Shown here piece by piece: positions 28,298 to 36,879 of a stretch of DNA of 64,000 bases (positions are counted from its first letter, which is position 1; each line of letters opens with the position of its first letter). Under the pieces are notes generated by a model, which had not been told where the DNA came from, made no database searches, and saw only the letters and a program-made list of their open reading frames with translations. The translations under genes were made by a program, and so were the position numbers. Origin of the DNA: Clostridiales bacterium (GTDB taxonomy: Bacteria; Bacillota; Clostridia; Lachnospirales; Lachnospiraceae); the NCBI GenBank assembly GCA_029007845.1, contig JAQXIP010000110.1:25023-89022 (forward strand). The letters are read 5' to 3'.

Positions 28298-30172
28298 ATG
28301 AGGAAACTTGCTTTATCGGATAAAATTCTTTTGTCGGTTGAAAAACCGGCCCGGTATATTGGAAATGAAATGAATATGGTAGTAAAAGATCCAGAGAAGG
28401 TGGATATCCGGTTCTGTATGTGTTTTCCGGATGTATACGAGATCGGCATGTCACATCTGGGAATCCAGATTCTCTATGATATGTTTAACAAGAGAGAAGA
28501 TACCTATTGTGAACGGGTATATTCACCATGGCCGGATCTGGATGCAATTATGAGAAAAGAACACATCCCTTTATTTTCACTCGAATCCCAGCAGCCGGTT
28601 AAGCAATTTGATTTTCTTGGTATTACGCTCCAATATGAGATGTGTTATACGAATATTCTTCAGGTTCTGGATCTATCCCAGATCCCATTAATTGCTACAG
28701 ACCGGAAAGAGGAAGATCCAATTGTAATCGGAGGAGGACCTTGTGCATATAATCCGGAGCCTTTAGCAGATTTTTTTGACATTTTCTATATTGGAGAAGG
28801 AGAAACGGTTTATTTTGAACTTCTTGATGCCTATAAGGAACTGAAAACCAGCGGCAGCTATAGCCGGAAGGCTTTTTTAGAACGGGCTGCCCAGATTGAA
28901 GGTCTTTACGTTCCGCAGTTTTATGAAGCAGCGTATCACGAAGACGGAACATTGGCTTCTTTTACACCGGTAAATGCCCATGCGAAACCGGTGATCAAAA
29001 AACAGGTTGTGATGGAACTGTCGGATACGTTTTATCCGGAGAAGCCTCTGGTTCCTTATATTCAGGTCACCCAGGACCGTGTCGTTTTAGAGATTCAGCG
29101 TGGCTGTATCCGTGGATGCCGGTTCTGTCAGGCGGGAATGATCTACCGCCCAATCCGGGAACGGGATGTGGAATTCTTAAAAGACCGTGCGGCAAAGATG
29201 TTAGAGTCTACCGGACAGGATGAGATTTCGTTAAGCTCCTTAAGCTCAAGCGATTACTCCCAATTAAAGGAACTGGTCTATTTTCTGATTGATGAATTTG
29301 GCTCCAGGGGAGTGAATATCTCCCTGCCTTCCCTTCGGATTGATGCATTTGCACTGGATGTTATGAGCAAAGTGCAGGATATTAAGAAAAGCAGTCTGAC
29401 ATTTGCCCCGGAAGCAGGAAGCCAGCGCTTAAGAGATGTCATTAACAAAGGGCTGACCGAAGAAGTGATTTTAAAGGGTTCCATGGATGCCTTTGAAAGC
29501 GGATGGAATAAAGTGAAATTTTATTTTATGCTTGGACTTCCTACGGAGACGTTTGATGATATTGAAGAGATTGCAAAATTATGTGAAAAAGTTGCCGAGA
29601 ATTATTACACCATTCCGAAGGACAAGCGTAATGGAAAGGTAAGCATCACAGCCAGTACTTCCTTCTTTGTTCCAAAACCGTTTACCCCGTTCCAGTGGGT
29701 CCGTATGGCAACGAGTGAGGAATTCAAAGAGAAACAGCAGTTTTTAAGCAGTAAATTCCGGGAACAGTTAAATCAAAAAAGCATGAAATACAATTGGCAT
29801 GAGTTCGACCTTACAATGCTGGAGGGTGTGCTGGCAAGAGGTGACCGCAGACTTGGAAAAGTGATTTTGTGTGCATACCAGTCCGGTTGTATGTTCGATT
29901 CCTGGTCAGAGTTTTTCCAGTTTGATAAATGGATGGATGCCTTTTCGAAAAACAAGATCGATCCTTTGTTTTATACAGCAAGGGAACGGGCAAAGGACGA
30001 GCTTTTCCCGTGGGATTTTATCGATGCAGGTGTGACCAAACAGTTTTTATGGCGGGAATATGAAAATGCAAGGGCAGAAAAAGTGACACCAAACTGCCGT
30101 CAGGGCTGTTCCGGATGTGGTGCATTCAAGTATAAAGGAGGTGTTTGTATTGAAAGTAAGAATGCGGTTTAA
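28298..30172 (+). CDS. TIGR03960-family B12-binding-domain/radical SAM protein
   Basis: About 624 residues. The N-terminal domain contains KPARYIGNEMN and FPDVYEIGMSHLG, marks of TIGR03960. The radical-SAM cluster motif CIRGCRFCQAG lies near residue 269. The C-terminus is cysteine-rich (CRQGCSGCGAF). The family is widespread next to the DUF2344 gene and rng, as here, and a role in RNA or ribosome modification has been suggested but not shown. The ATG at 28298 follows AAGGAA. An ATG at 28277 that overlaps the preceding stop is also possible. Confidence 0.9.
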   Translation: MRKLALSDKILLSVEKPARYIGNEMNMVVKDPEKVDIRFCMCFPDVYEIGMSHLGIQILYDMFNKREDTYCERVYSPWPDLDAIMRKEHIPLFSLESQQPVKQFDFLGITLQYEMCYTNILQVLDLSQIPLIATDRKEEDPIVIGGGPCAYNPEPLADFFDIFYIGEGETVYFELLDAYKELKTSGSYSRKAFLERAAQIEGLYVPQFYEAAYHEDGTLASFTPVNAHAKPVIKKQVVMELSDTFYPEKPLVPYIQVTQDRVVLEIQRGCIRGCRFCQAGMIYRPIRERDVEFLKDRAAKMLESTGQDEISLSSLSSSDYSQLKELVYFLIDEFGSRGVNISLPSLRIDAFALDVMSKVQDIKKSSLTFAPEAGSQRLRDVINKGLTEEVILKGSMDAFESGWNKVKFYFMLGLPTETFDDIEEIAKLCEKVAENYYTIPKDKRNGKVSITASTSFFVPKPFTPFQWVRMATSEEFKEKQQFLSSKFREQLNQKSMKYNWHEFDLTMLEGVLARGDRRLGKVILCAYQSGCMFDSWSEFFQFDKWMDAFSKNKIDPLFYTARERAKDELFPWDFIDAGVTKQFLWREYENARAEKVTPNCRQGCSGCGAFKYKGGVCIESKNAV

Positions 30173-30893
30173 AAAGACCGGTTCAATGAAATTTATCGGT
30201 CATCTTGATCTCATGCGTTATTTTCAGAAGATTTTTCGGAAAGCCAATCTGCCGGTGGCATATTCCCAGGGCTTTAATCCGCATCAGATCATGTCTTTTG
30301 CAGCCCCTCTCGGAGTAGGGCTTACCAGTGAGGGCGAATATGTAGATGTAGAAGTTACCGATATCTGGGACTCCGACCAGGCTTTATTACGGATTAATGC
30401 CTGTCTGAATGACGAAATCCAGATTCTTCAATACGGGGTTCTTCCGGATAAAACAAAACCGGCCATGTCAGTTGTTGCTGCAGCAGACTATCTGATTTTA
30501 TTAAAAGAGGGAAGCTCCTTAGACCCGGAAGATACTTCTTATTCCATTGAAGCATTTCAGAAAGATTTCCGTGCCTTTTATGGACAGGACTCTATTGAGA
30601 TTGAGAAAAAAACAAAGAAAAGCCTGAAGACAGTCGATATCCGGCCAATGATCCTGACATACCAGAATAGAGAAGGAGAGTCCGTGGATGGAATGCCGGT
30701 TGTTCTGATGATGCGCCTGTCTACCGGAAGCAGTGATAATTTAAAGCCAGCTCTTGTGCTGCAGGCATTTTATCACTACACTGGGCGGACACTTTCTGAG
30801 GATTCCTTTCAGGTACACCGTCTGGATACTTATTACAATGACGAGGAAAACGGGCTTTGCTCCCTTTCTGCCCAGGGAAGGTGTATATCATGA
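30150..30893 (+). CDS. TIGR03936/DUF2344 radical-SAM-associated protein
   Basis: A 247-residue protein with the DUF2344 opening MRFKKTGSMKFIGHLDLMRY and PVAYSQGFNPHQIMSFAAPL. In other bacteria the domain is either separate, as here, or fused to the C-terminus of the TIGR03960 protein, which supports a joint function. The TTG at 30150 lies 7 bases after AAAGGAGG and 23 bases inside the upstream gene. Its stop overlaps rng by ATGA. Confidence 0.9.
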   Translation: MKVRMRFKKTGSMKFIGHLDLMRYFQKIFRKANLPVAYSQGFNPHQIMSFAAPLGVGLTSEGEYVDVEVTDIWDSDQALLRINACLNDEIQILQYGVLPDKTKPAMSVVAAADYLILLKEGSSLDPEDTSYSIEAFQKDFRAFYGQDSIEIEKKTKKSLKTVDIRPMILTYQNREGESVDGMPVVLMMRLSTGSSDNLKPALVLQAFYHYTGRTLSEDSFQVHRLDTYYNDEENGLCSLSAQGRCIS

Positions 30894-32104
30894 ATCATAT
30901 GGTGCTGTTCCGGAAAAAAGAGGCAGTTGTCTGTGCCGGTTTATCAGACGGAAAACTGGAATCTGTCCAGCTCTCTCCAGCCGCTGATCAAGATGCCGTT
31001 GGGACGATCTATGTAGGAAAAGTACAAAATATCGTGAAAAACATCCACGGTGCTTTTGTAGAACTGGCTGAGAAAAAAATTGGGTATCTTCCAATGGATG
31101 AGATCGAAAATTCTATTTTTTTAAATGAAAAAAAGAAACCGGTACTAAAGAATGGAGATGAGCTTCTCGTCCAGCTTATAAAGGAACCGTTAAAAACAAA
31201 GCAGGCAGGCTTATCGACCAATCTGTCTTTAAATGGAACCTTTCTTGTACTGTCTTCCGGGAAAACAACCATTGGTGTTTCTTCTAAGATTAAAGAGAAA
31301 GAGGAACGGGAACGCCTCTCAAAGATTCTTTTCGGTTTTCGTAAGGAAACGAATGATTTGTTTGGAATCATTGCAAGAACCAGTGCAAAAGGGGCGGAGG
31401 AAGCTGTTCTTCGAAAAGAATATGAACAGTTATCTTCCTGCTTTCACGACATTCTAAGGAAAGCCCGGCATGCTTCCTGCTTTTCCAGGGTGTATGTTCC
31501 AAGACCTTCTTATCTGGATTTTGCCTTTGACTCCAATTCCAGTTTCATAAACCAGATCACAACCGATGATAAAGATCTGTATTCAGAAATCAGCAAGCTG
31601 TATGAAGACCGGGAACAAAAGCCCAAGATTGTATTTTATCAGGACACACTGATTTCCATGGAACGATACTACAGTCTTATATCCAGCATCAGCAAATGCT
31701 TAAAAAAACAGGTCTGGTTAAAGTCGGGTGCATATCTTGTCATTGAACCAACAGAGGCACTGACTGTAATTGATGTAAATACCGGAAAAGCGATCGCAGG
31801 AAAACGGGCTCCGGAAGAGACCTTTCACAAAATCAATCTGGAAGCGGCAAAGGAAATTGCGCGCCAGATCCGGTTAAGGAACCTATCCGGCATCATTCTG
31901 GTAGATTTTATTGATATGAAAAATCCGGAGAATCAGGTCGATTTATTAGCCACATTTCGTAGATTCTTAAGTAAGGATCCAGTGAAAACCATACTGGTAG
32001 ATCAGACAAAACTCCAGCTTGTGGAAATAACCCGGATGAAGATCAAACGACCATTGTATGAAGAACTGGCGCAGCTTAATCTGCTGGAAGAGTACCGGGA
32101 ATGA
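30890..32104 (+). CDS. rng: Ribonuclease G/E family, short form
   Basis: A 404-residue RNase E/G. An N-terminal S1 domain (GTIYVGKVQNIVKNIHGAFVEL) is followed by an RNase H-like fold and the DNase I-like catalytic part. DVNTGKA lies near residue 294 and VDFIDM near 338, carrying the metal-binding aspartates. The protein ends soon after RPLYEELAQ, and the CPxCxG zinc-link of E. coli-type enzymes is not present. It probably processes rRNA and mRNA. The ATG overlaps the upstream stop (ATGA) with AGGGAAG in front. The palindromic insertion begins 8 bases after the stop. Confidence 0.9.
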   Translation: MNHMVLFRKKEAVVCAGLSDGKLESVQLSPAADQDAVGTIYVGKVQNIVKNIHGAFVELAEKKIGYLPMDEIENSIFLNEKKKPVLKNGDELLVQLIKEPLKTKQAGLSTNLSLNGTFLVLSSGKTTIGVSSKIKEKEERERLSKILFGFRKETNDLFGIIARTSAKGAEEAVLRKEYEQLSSCFHDILRKARHASCFSRVYVPRPSYLDFAFDSNSSFINQITTDDKDLYSEISKLYEDREQKPKIVFYQDTLISMERYYSLISSISKCLKKQVWLKSGAYLVIEPTEALTVIDVNTGKAIAGKRAPEETFHKINLEAAKEIARQIRLRNLSGIILVDFIDMKNPENQVDLLATFRRFLSKDPVKTILVDQTKLQLVEITRMKIKRPLYEELAQLNLLEEYRE

Positions 32105-32111
32105 AAAGATG
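32104..32111 (+). repeat. Left 8-bp target-site duplication (AAAAGATG)
   Basis: AAAAGATG directly abuts the left end of the palindromic element. Its first base is the last base of the rng stop codon. The identical octamer abuts the right end at 32329-32336. Confidence 0.75.
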
Positions 32112-32328
32112 GTAACAGTTCAGCCGTGACGAGTGCACAGCCGCCGGAAGCACGCAGAATATCAGGTACCATGAAATACCCGCTTTCGCTCAGTTGAACA
32201 CGTAGCGGTACTAAGGTTTTGCAAAAAAACGCAAAGCCAAGTACCGACGTGTTCAAAAGGATATTTCATGGTACCTGATATTCTGCGTGCTTCCGGCGGC
32301 TGTGCGCTCGTCACGGCTGAACTGTTAC
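32112..32328. mobile_element. 217-bp palindromic MITE-like element, IS66-like ends
   Basis: The two 67-base ends (32112-32178 and 32262-32328) are reverse complements with a single difference, T32134 opposite G32306, which would be a wobble pair in RNA. The ends read GTAACAGTTCAGCCGTGAC inward. The central 83 bases carry a second imperfect palindrome: TTGAACACGT and GCGGTACT against AGTACCG and ACGTGTTCAA, with GGTTTTGC/GCAAAGCC at the tip. Ends starting GTAA and an 8-bp duplication match what is known of IS66-family elements, so a non-autonomous derivative is my inference. It has no coding capacity. It sits between rng and the rplU promoter and, if transcribed, would fold into a very long hairpin. 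Confidence 0.75.
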
Positions 32329-32336
32329 AAAAGATG
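32329..32336 (+). repeat. Right 8-bp target-site duplication (AAAAGATG)
   Basis: Exact copy of 32104-32111, in direct orientation, abutting the right end of the palindrome. Confidence 0.75.
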
Positions 32337-32357
32337 AAGCTTACAATGAAAAAAGGG

Positions 32358-32386
32358 TTGACAGACTGTCCAATATATGATTAAAT
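32358..32386 (+). promoter_or_regulatory. Promoter of rplU-prp-rpmA
   Basis: A perfect TTGACA (32358-32363), 17 bases, then TTAAAT (32381-32386). It lies 22 bases right of the mobile element and gives a leader of roughly 85 bases. Confidence 0.65.
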
Positions 32387-32392
32387 AATCTA

Positions 32393-32470
32393 GTGTGCCG
32401 CACAGCGAGGTTTCAAAGTGTTATTTGGAATCGAATAACCACCACAGCTGGCGAGTAATGATTATAGGAG
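32393..32470 (+). ncRNA. Putative ribosomal protein L21 leader
   Basis: Firmicute rplU operons usually carry a structured autoregulatory L21 leader between promoter and gene. This stretch has the right position and length and contains short complementary pieces (GTGTTATT with AATAACCAC around 32419-32443). It holds no open frame with a ribosome site. The match is positional. A covariance-model search with the L21 leader family would settle it. Confidence 0.45.
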
Positions 32471-32478
32471 GTGCCTTT

Positions 32479-32787
32479 ATGTACGCAATTATTGCAACTG
32501 GTGGAAAACAGTACAAAGTTGAAGAAGGCGATATCATTAATGTTGAAAAAATTGATGCGGAAGCTGGATCAACTGTAAACTTTGATCAGGTTTTAGTTGT
32601 AAACAATGGAGAAGTAAAAGTTGGAACTCCAACGGTAGCTGGCGCATCTGTTGATGCTTCTGTTGTAAAACAGGCTAAAGCAAAAAAAGTTATCGTATAC
32701 AAGTACAAACCAAAGACTGGTTACCATAAGAAAAATGGTCACAGACAGCAGTATACGCAGGTTAAGATTGAAAAAATCAATGCTTAA
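32479..32787 (+). CDS. rplU: 50S ribosomal protein L21
   Basis: A 102-residue L21 starting [18 protein letters not shown], with the basic C-terminal [21 protein letters not shown]. The ATG at 32479 follows ATAGGAGGTGCC. A longer in-frame extension runs into the leader and is not plausible. It is the first gene of the rplU-prp-rpmA transcript. Confidence 0.97.
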   Translation: MYAIIATGGKQYKVEEGDIINVEKIDAEAGSTVNFDQVLVVNNGEVKVGTPTVAGASVDASVVKQAKAKKVIVYKYKPKTGYHKKNGHRQQYTQVKIEKINA

Positions 32788-32805
32788 TCAAGCAGGACTG
32801 ATACG

Positions 32806-33135
32806 ATGATCACTATTGAAAAATATTATAATGACCATGAGAAGCTATGCGGATTCCATACAGATGGACATGCAGAGTTTGCAGATGCCGGAGAAGATGT
32901 GGTGTGTGCCGCAGTTTCGGCGCTGGTGCTTAATGCAGTTAATTCCATCGAATCATTTACGGAAGATCACATTGTTTGTACTGCCAGTGAAGACGGTGGT
33001 CGGATCGATTTCCGGATTCATTCATCGGTCAGCCATGAATCAGAGATTCTTTTGAATTCCCTTTTTCTGGGATTAGAAGCAGTCAGGGATGCATATGGTG
33101 AACAGTATGGCAGAGAATTTATTCATATCATTTAA
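32806..33135 (+). CDS. prp: Ribosomal-processing cysteine protease Prp
   Basis: A 109-residue YsxB-family protein. The catalytic pair is visible as His22 (DGHAEFADAGED) and Cys34 (VVCAAVSAL), the positions known for the family. Prp removes the N-terminal extension of L27. The gene lies between rplU and rpmA, and the L27 encoded next has exactly the extension that Prp cuts. Confidence 0.95.
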   Translation: MITIEKYYNDHEKLCGFHTDGHAEFADAGEDVVCAAVSALVLNAVNSIESFTEDHIVCTASEDGGRIDFRIHSSVSHESEILLNSLFLGLEAVRDAYGEQYGREFIHII

Positions 33136-33150
33136 GGAGGTGTATGTGAC

Positions 33151-33438
33151 ATGTTAAAAATGAACCTTCAGTTTTTTGCTCATAAAAAGGGAGTTGGTTC
33201 CACAAAGAACGGTCGTGATTCCGAATCCAAAAGACTTGGCGCAAAAAGAGCCGACGGACAGTTTGTATTAGCAGGTAACATCCTGTACAGACAGCGTGGC
33301 ACCAAGATTCATCCAGGTGTAAACGTAGGACGTGGCGGAGATGATACTTTGTATGCGTTAACAGATGGTGTTCTTAGATTTGAGCGTAAAGGCAGAGATA
33401 AGAAACAGGCTTCTGTATACCCAGTTGAGTCAAAATAA
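33151..33438 (+). CDS. rpmA: 50S ribosomal protein L27
   Basis: A 95-residue L27. The first nine residues, MLKMNLQFF, form the Firmicute extension that precedes [15 protein letters not shown], the mature N-terminus reaching the peptidyl-transferase centre. The FF/AHK junction is the Prp cleavage site. A strong AAGGAGG site lies upstream. A terminator follows directly. Confidence 0.97.
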   Translation: MLKMNLQFFAHKKGVGSTKNGRDSESKRLGAKRADGQFVLAGNILYRQRGTKIHPGVNVGRGGDDTLYALTDGVLRFERKGRDKKQASVYPVESK

Positions 33439-33462
33439 TAGATGAGTAACGTCTAGGATACG

Positions 33463-33504
33463 ATCCCCAAATTTTTGAGCAGTCAAGGATTTGGGGATTT
33501 TTTT
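33463..33504 (+). terminator. Rho-independent terminator after rpmA
   Basis: ATCCCCAAAT (33463-33472) pairs with ATTTGGGGAT (33489-33498) and is followed by a T run. Confidence 0.88.
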
Positions 33505-33523
33505 CAGAAAGAAATGAGGAAAT

Positions 33524-34759
33524 ATGTTCGCAGACAGAGCTAAAATATATATCCGCTCCGGAAAAGGCGGAGATGGCCACGTAAGTTTCCGACGGGAACT
33601 GTATGTTCCGGCAGGCGGCCCGGATGGTGGCGATGGTGGAAAAGGCGGAGATCTGATCTTTGAGATTGATGAAGGTTTAAATACGTTAAATGAGTTCCGC
33701 CATATTCGAAAATATTGTGCCGGAGACGGGGAACCAGGCAGCAAGAAACGCTGTCATGGACGGGACGGAAGCGATATGATCGTGAAAGTTCCTCCCGGAA
33801 CCATTATAAAAGAGGCAGAAAGCGGAAAAGTAATTACCGATATGAATTATGACAACCCAAGAGAGGTGATTCTTCGCGGGGGAAATGGTGGAAAAGGAAA
33901 TATGAATTACGCCACTTCTACCATGCAGGCGCCAAAATTTGCCCAGCCAGGTCAGCAGGCAAAGGAACTGAACGTCATATTAGAGTTAAAAGTAATTGCG
34001 GATGTCGGTCTTGTAGGCTTTCCAAACGTAGGAAAATCAACCTTTTTATCCCGGGTAACCAATGCAAAACCAAAGATTGCCAATTATCATTTTACAACAC
34101 TGAATCCGAACCTTGGTGTCGTCGATCTGGAAGGTGCAGATGGTTTTGTCATTGCAGATATTCCAGGATTAATTGAAGGTGCTTCTGAGGGAATTGGCCT
34201 TGGACACGAGTTTCTACGCCATATTGAACGGACAAAAGTCATTATTCATGTGGTGGATGCGGCTTCCACAGAAGGACGGGATCCAATCAGGGATATCAAG
34301 GTCATTAATGAGGAATTGGAGAGGTACAATCCGGAGCTTGCAAAAAGACCACAGATTATTGCAGCTAATAAAATTGATGTGTTTTATGGCACGGAAGAAG
34401 AGACGGTTATTACCTTATTAAAAGAAGAATTTGAACCACAGGGGATTAAGGTCTTTCCAATATCTGCTGTTAGTGGTAAAGGGGTAAAGGAACTGCTTTA
34501 TTACACAAAACAGGTTCTGGATTCTCTGGATCAAAAGCCGGTGACTTTTGAACGGGAATTCTTCCCGGAATTAATGGCAAATACAGATGACAAAGTTGCA
34601 ATTGAACAGGTGGATGAACACACATTCTCCGTTACTGGTTCCCGAATCCGCAGGCTGCTTGGATATACCAACTTAGATTCTGAAAAAGGATTTGCTTTCT
34701 TCCAGAAGTTTCTTCATGAAAACGGAATTATTGATGAACTGGAAGAAAAAGGAATTTAA
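33524..34759 (+). CDS. obgE: GTPase ObgE/CgtA
   Basis: A 411-residue ribosome-associated GTPase. The glycine-rich Obg domain (about 1-158) has GPDGGDGGKGG. The G domain has G1 GFPNVGKST near residue 165, the switch I/II segments FTTLNPNLG and DIPGLIEGAS, and NKID. A C-terminal OCT domain ends the protein (ENGIIDELEE). It functions in 50S assembly and stress control. It follows the rpmA terminator, so it either has a weak own promoter or depends on read-through. Confidence 0.97.
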   Translation: MFADRAKIYIRSGKGGDGHVSFRRELYVPAGGPDGGDGGKGGDLIFEIDEGLNTLNEFRHIRKYCAGDGEPGSKKRCHGRDGSDMIVKVPPGTIIKEAESGKVITDMNYDNPREVILRGGNGGKGNMNYATSTMQAPKFAQPGQQAKELNVILELKVIADVGLVGFPNVGKSTFLSRVTNAKPKIANYHFTTLNPNLGVVDLEGADGFVIADIPGLIEGASEGIGLGHEFLRHIERTKVIIHVVDAASTEGRDPIRDIKVINEELERYNPELAKRPQIIAANKIDVFYGTEEETVITLLKEEFEPQGIKVFPISAVSGKGVKELLYYTKQVLDSLDQKPVTFEREFFPELMANTDDKVAIEQVDEHTFSVTGSRIRRLLGYTNLDSEKGFAFFQKFLHENGIIDELEEKGI

Positions 34760-34830
34760 GAAGGGGATACCGTGTTATTAGAGGATTATTCTTTTGAATA
34801 CTATAAATAAGAAAGTGAGTAAAATAGAGG

Positions 34831-35121
34831 ATGAATAGTAAGCAGAGAGCCTATCTGAAGGGGCTTGCCATGAACATCAATCCCATTTTCCAGATTGGAA
34901 AAGGAAGCCTGTCACCTGAGATGACAAAAGCAGTGGATGAGGCATTGGAAGCAAGAGAGTTGATTAAACTATCGGTTCTGAAAAACTGCGGGGATGAGCC
35001 AAAAGAACTGGCTGTAACGATTGCAGAACATACCCGTTCAGAGATAGTTCAGGTTATCGGAAAAAAAATTGTGTTGTACCGGGAGTCTAAAACAAAGAAA
35101 AAGATTGAACTTCCAAAGTAA
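34831..35121 (+). CDS. yhbY: YhbY family RNA-binding protein
   Basis: A 96-residue CRM-domain (CRS1/YhbY) protein with LKGLAMNINPIFQIGKGSLS and the RELIKLSVLKNC segment typical of the family. It associates with pre-50S ribosomal particles. The gene stands between obgE and nadD, its usual position in Firmicutes. Confidence 0.93.
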   Translation: MNSKQRAYLKGLAMNINPIFQIGKGSLSPEMTKAVDEALEARELIKLSVLKNCGDEPKELAVTIAEHTRSEIVQVIGKKIVLYRESKTKKKIELPK

Positions 35122-35136
35122 CAGGAAGGTGGTAAT

Positions 35137-35823
35137 ATGCAGACGGTAAAAATCGGATTAATGGGTGGCACGTTTAATCCCATTCACAATGGACATCTGC
35201 TTCTGGCAGAGGCGGCAAAGGAGCAGTACCATCTGGATCATGTGGTATTTCTGCCTGCCCGGAAACCACCACATAAACTGGAGAAAGAAATTCTTCCAGA
35301 TAAACTGCGGTTTGAATTAACCCAAAAAGCGGTCAGGGATAATTCCGATTTTTCCGTGTCATCTATAGAGCTGGAACGTCTTGGAGTTACTTATACAGCG
35401 GATACTTTGGAAATACTGTCAAAAAAACCGGATCTTTTATTGCAGGGCAATGATTCCGGTCGGCTTAAGGAATTGCTGTCTCTGGCTGCAGGGAAGATTG
35501 ATTTTTATTTTATTATCGGTGGCGATTCCTTATTGCAATTTGCATCCTGGAAGTCGCCAGCAAAAATTCTGCGCAATGCAGTCATTCTTGCTTCTGGAAG
35601 AGCAGGAGTAACCGCATCTCAGGATCCTGATATTCTTTTGCAGGCGGCACAGTCGTTAGAGAAACAGTTTGGCGGCAGGATTGATCTTATAAAACTTCCG
35701 CAGATTTCCATCTCTTCCTCTGATATCCGGGAAAAGTTAAAACACAACCAGTCCATTCGCTACCTGTTACCGGAAGAAGTGAGAATACAGCTTTTACAGG
35801 AATTTGATTCTAAAAGAGGATAA
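35137..35823 (+). CDS. nadD: Nicotinate-nucleotide adenylyltransferase
   Basis: A 228-residue nucleotidyltransferase of NAD synthesis that joins nicotinate mononucleotide to AMP. The motif GGTFNPIHNGHLLLAE at the N-terminus and ISISSSDIREKL near the end define the family. An insert of about 15-20 residues (DLLLQGNDSGRLKELLSLAA) lengthens the middle. It starts after GGAAGGTGG, 15 bases downstream of yhbY. Confidence 0.95.
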   Translation: MQTVKIGLMGGTFNPIHNGHLLLAEAAKEQYHLDHVVFLPARKPPHKLEKEILPDKLRFELTQKAVRDNSDFSVSSIELERLGVTYTADTLEILSKKPDLLLQGNDSGRLKELLSLAAGKIDFYFIIGGDSLLQFASWKSPAKILRNAVILASGRAGVTASQDPDILLQAAQSLEKQFGGRIDLIKLPQISISSSDIREKLKHNQSIRYLLPEEVRIQLLQEFDSKRG

Positions 35824-35826
35824 AAA

Positions 35827-36408
35827 ATGAATGATTCAATGGAATTGATTGCAAAAATACAGGATAAGCTAAAAGATAAATTAAGTGAGAAACGTTTTCA
35901 GCACACATTAGGCGTACAGTATACCTGTGCCTGTATGGCGATGCGATATGGTGAGGACGTATATCTGGCAAGCCTTGCCGGTCTCTTACATGATTGTGTG
36001 AAATATATGTCTGATGAGAAATTATTGGAAAAATGTATGAAATACCAGATTCCGGTCAGAGATGTGGAGCAAAGGAATCCTTATCTTCTCCATGCAAAAC
36101 TAGGTGCATACTATGCAAAAGAAAAGTATGGTGTGTCGGATTCCCGTGTTTTATCTGCAATTACCTGGCATACGACAGGGAAACCGGATATGAATTTACT
36201 GGAGAAAATCTTATTTGCAGCAGATTATCTGGAACCGGGAAGAAAACAGATTCCTGGACTCACAGATGTACGCAGACTTGCTTTTGTAGATATCGATCAG
36301 ACCGTCGCACTGATTTTAAAAAATACGCTTTCTTATCTGGATGGTATGAACAGTAAAGAAATTGACTCCTATACAAGGGAAGCGTATGAATATTACTCTA
36401 ATCTATGA
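35827..36408 (+). CDS. yqeK: YqeK family HD hydrolase (symmetrical Ap4A hydrolase type)
   Basis: A 193-residue HD-domain phosphohydrolase. Visible are RFQHTLGVQYTC, the HD pair in LLHDCVKYM (near residue 56), and ITWHTTGKPDMN. Family members hydrolyse diadenosine tetraphosphate to two ADP. It is four bases after nadD and precedes rsfS, the standard order. Confidence 0.93.
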   Translation: MNDSMELIAKIQDKLKDKLSEKRFQHTLGVQYTCACMAMRYGEDVYLASLAGLLHDCVKYMSDEKLLEKCMKYQIPVRDVEQRNPYLLHAKLGAYYAKEKYGVSDSRVLSAITWHTTGKPDMNLLEKILFAADYLEPGRKQIPGLTDVRRLAFVDIDQTVALILKNTLSYLDGMNSKEIDSYTREAYEYYSNL

Positions 36409-36430
36409 GCTTCAAGAAAGGAAGAGAAGA

Positions 36431-36778
36431 ATGACATCAAAAGAAATGGCAAAAACAGCATATCTGGCACTGGATGAAAAAAAAGGTGGCGATATCCGGA
36501 TTATTGACATATCTGATATTACCGTAATTGCAGATTATTTTATTATTGCAGATGGTTCCAATGCTCCGCAGGTGGATGCACTGGTTGATTGTGTGGAAGA
36601 GAAAATGGCGCAAAAAGGCTGTCATCCAAAGCGAATTGAGGGGAATCGTTCTTCAAGCTGGATCCTGATGGATTATGGCGATGTAGTCGTCCATGTTTTT
36701 TCAAAAGAAGACCGCTTATTCTATGATCTGGAGAGAATCTGGAGAGACGGAAAAATTGTTACGGTAGATTCGTTATAA
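36431..36778 (+). CDS. rsfS: Ribosomal silencing factor RsfS
   Basis: A 115-residue protein that binds L14 and blocks subunit joining in starvation. Family marks are DISDITVIADYFIIADGSN and SSWILMDYGDVVVHVFSKEDR. The ATG at 36431 has AAGGAAGAGAAG in front. Upstream in-frame ATGs overlap yqeK. The block ends at the terminator that follows. Confidence 0.95.
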   Translation: MTSKEMAKTAYLALDEKKGGDIRIIDISDITVIADYFIIADGSNAPQVDALVDCVEEKMAQKGCHPKRIEGNRSSSWILMDYGDVVVHVFSKEDRLFYDLERIWRDGKIVTVDSL

Positions 36779-36790
36779 GACTTAAAACTA

Positions 36791-36843
36791 AGACTTCCCA
36801 CGAAGCATGTCAGTGAATTTACATGTGGGAAGTCTTTATTTTC
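36791..36843. terminator. Terminator between convergent rsfS and lexA
   Basis: AGACTTCCCAC (36791-36801) pairs with GTGGGAAGTCT (36825-36835), followed by TTATTTTCC. On the minus strand the stem is followed by a poorer T run, so it mainly serves rsfS. Confidence 0.8.
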
Positions 36844-36879
36844 CGACGTAATGGCGGTTCAAGACAGTTACCGTCATGA

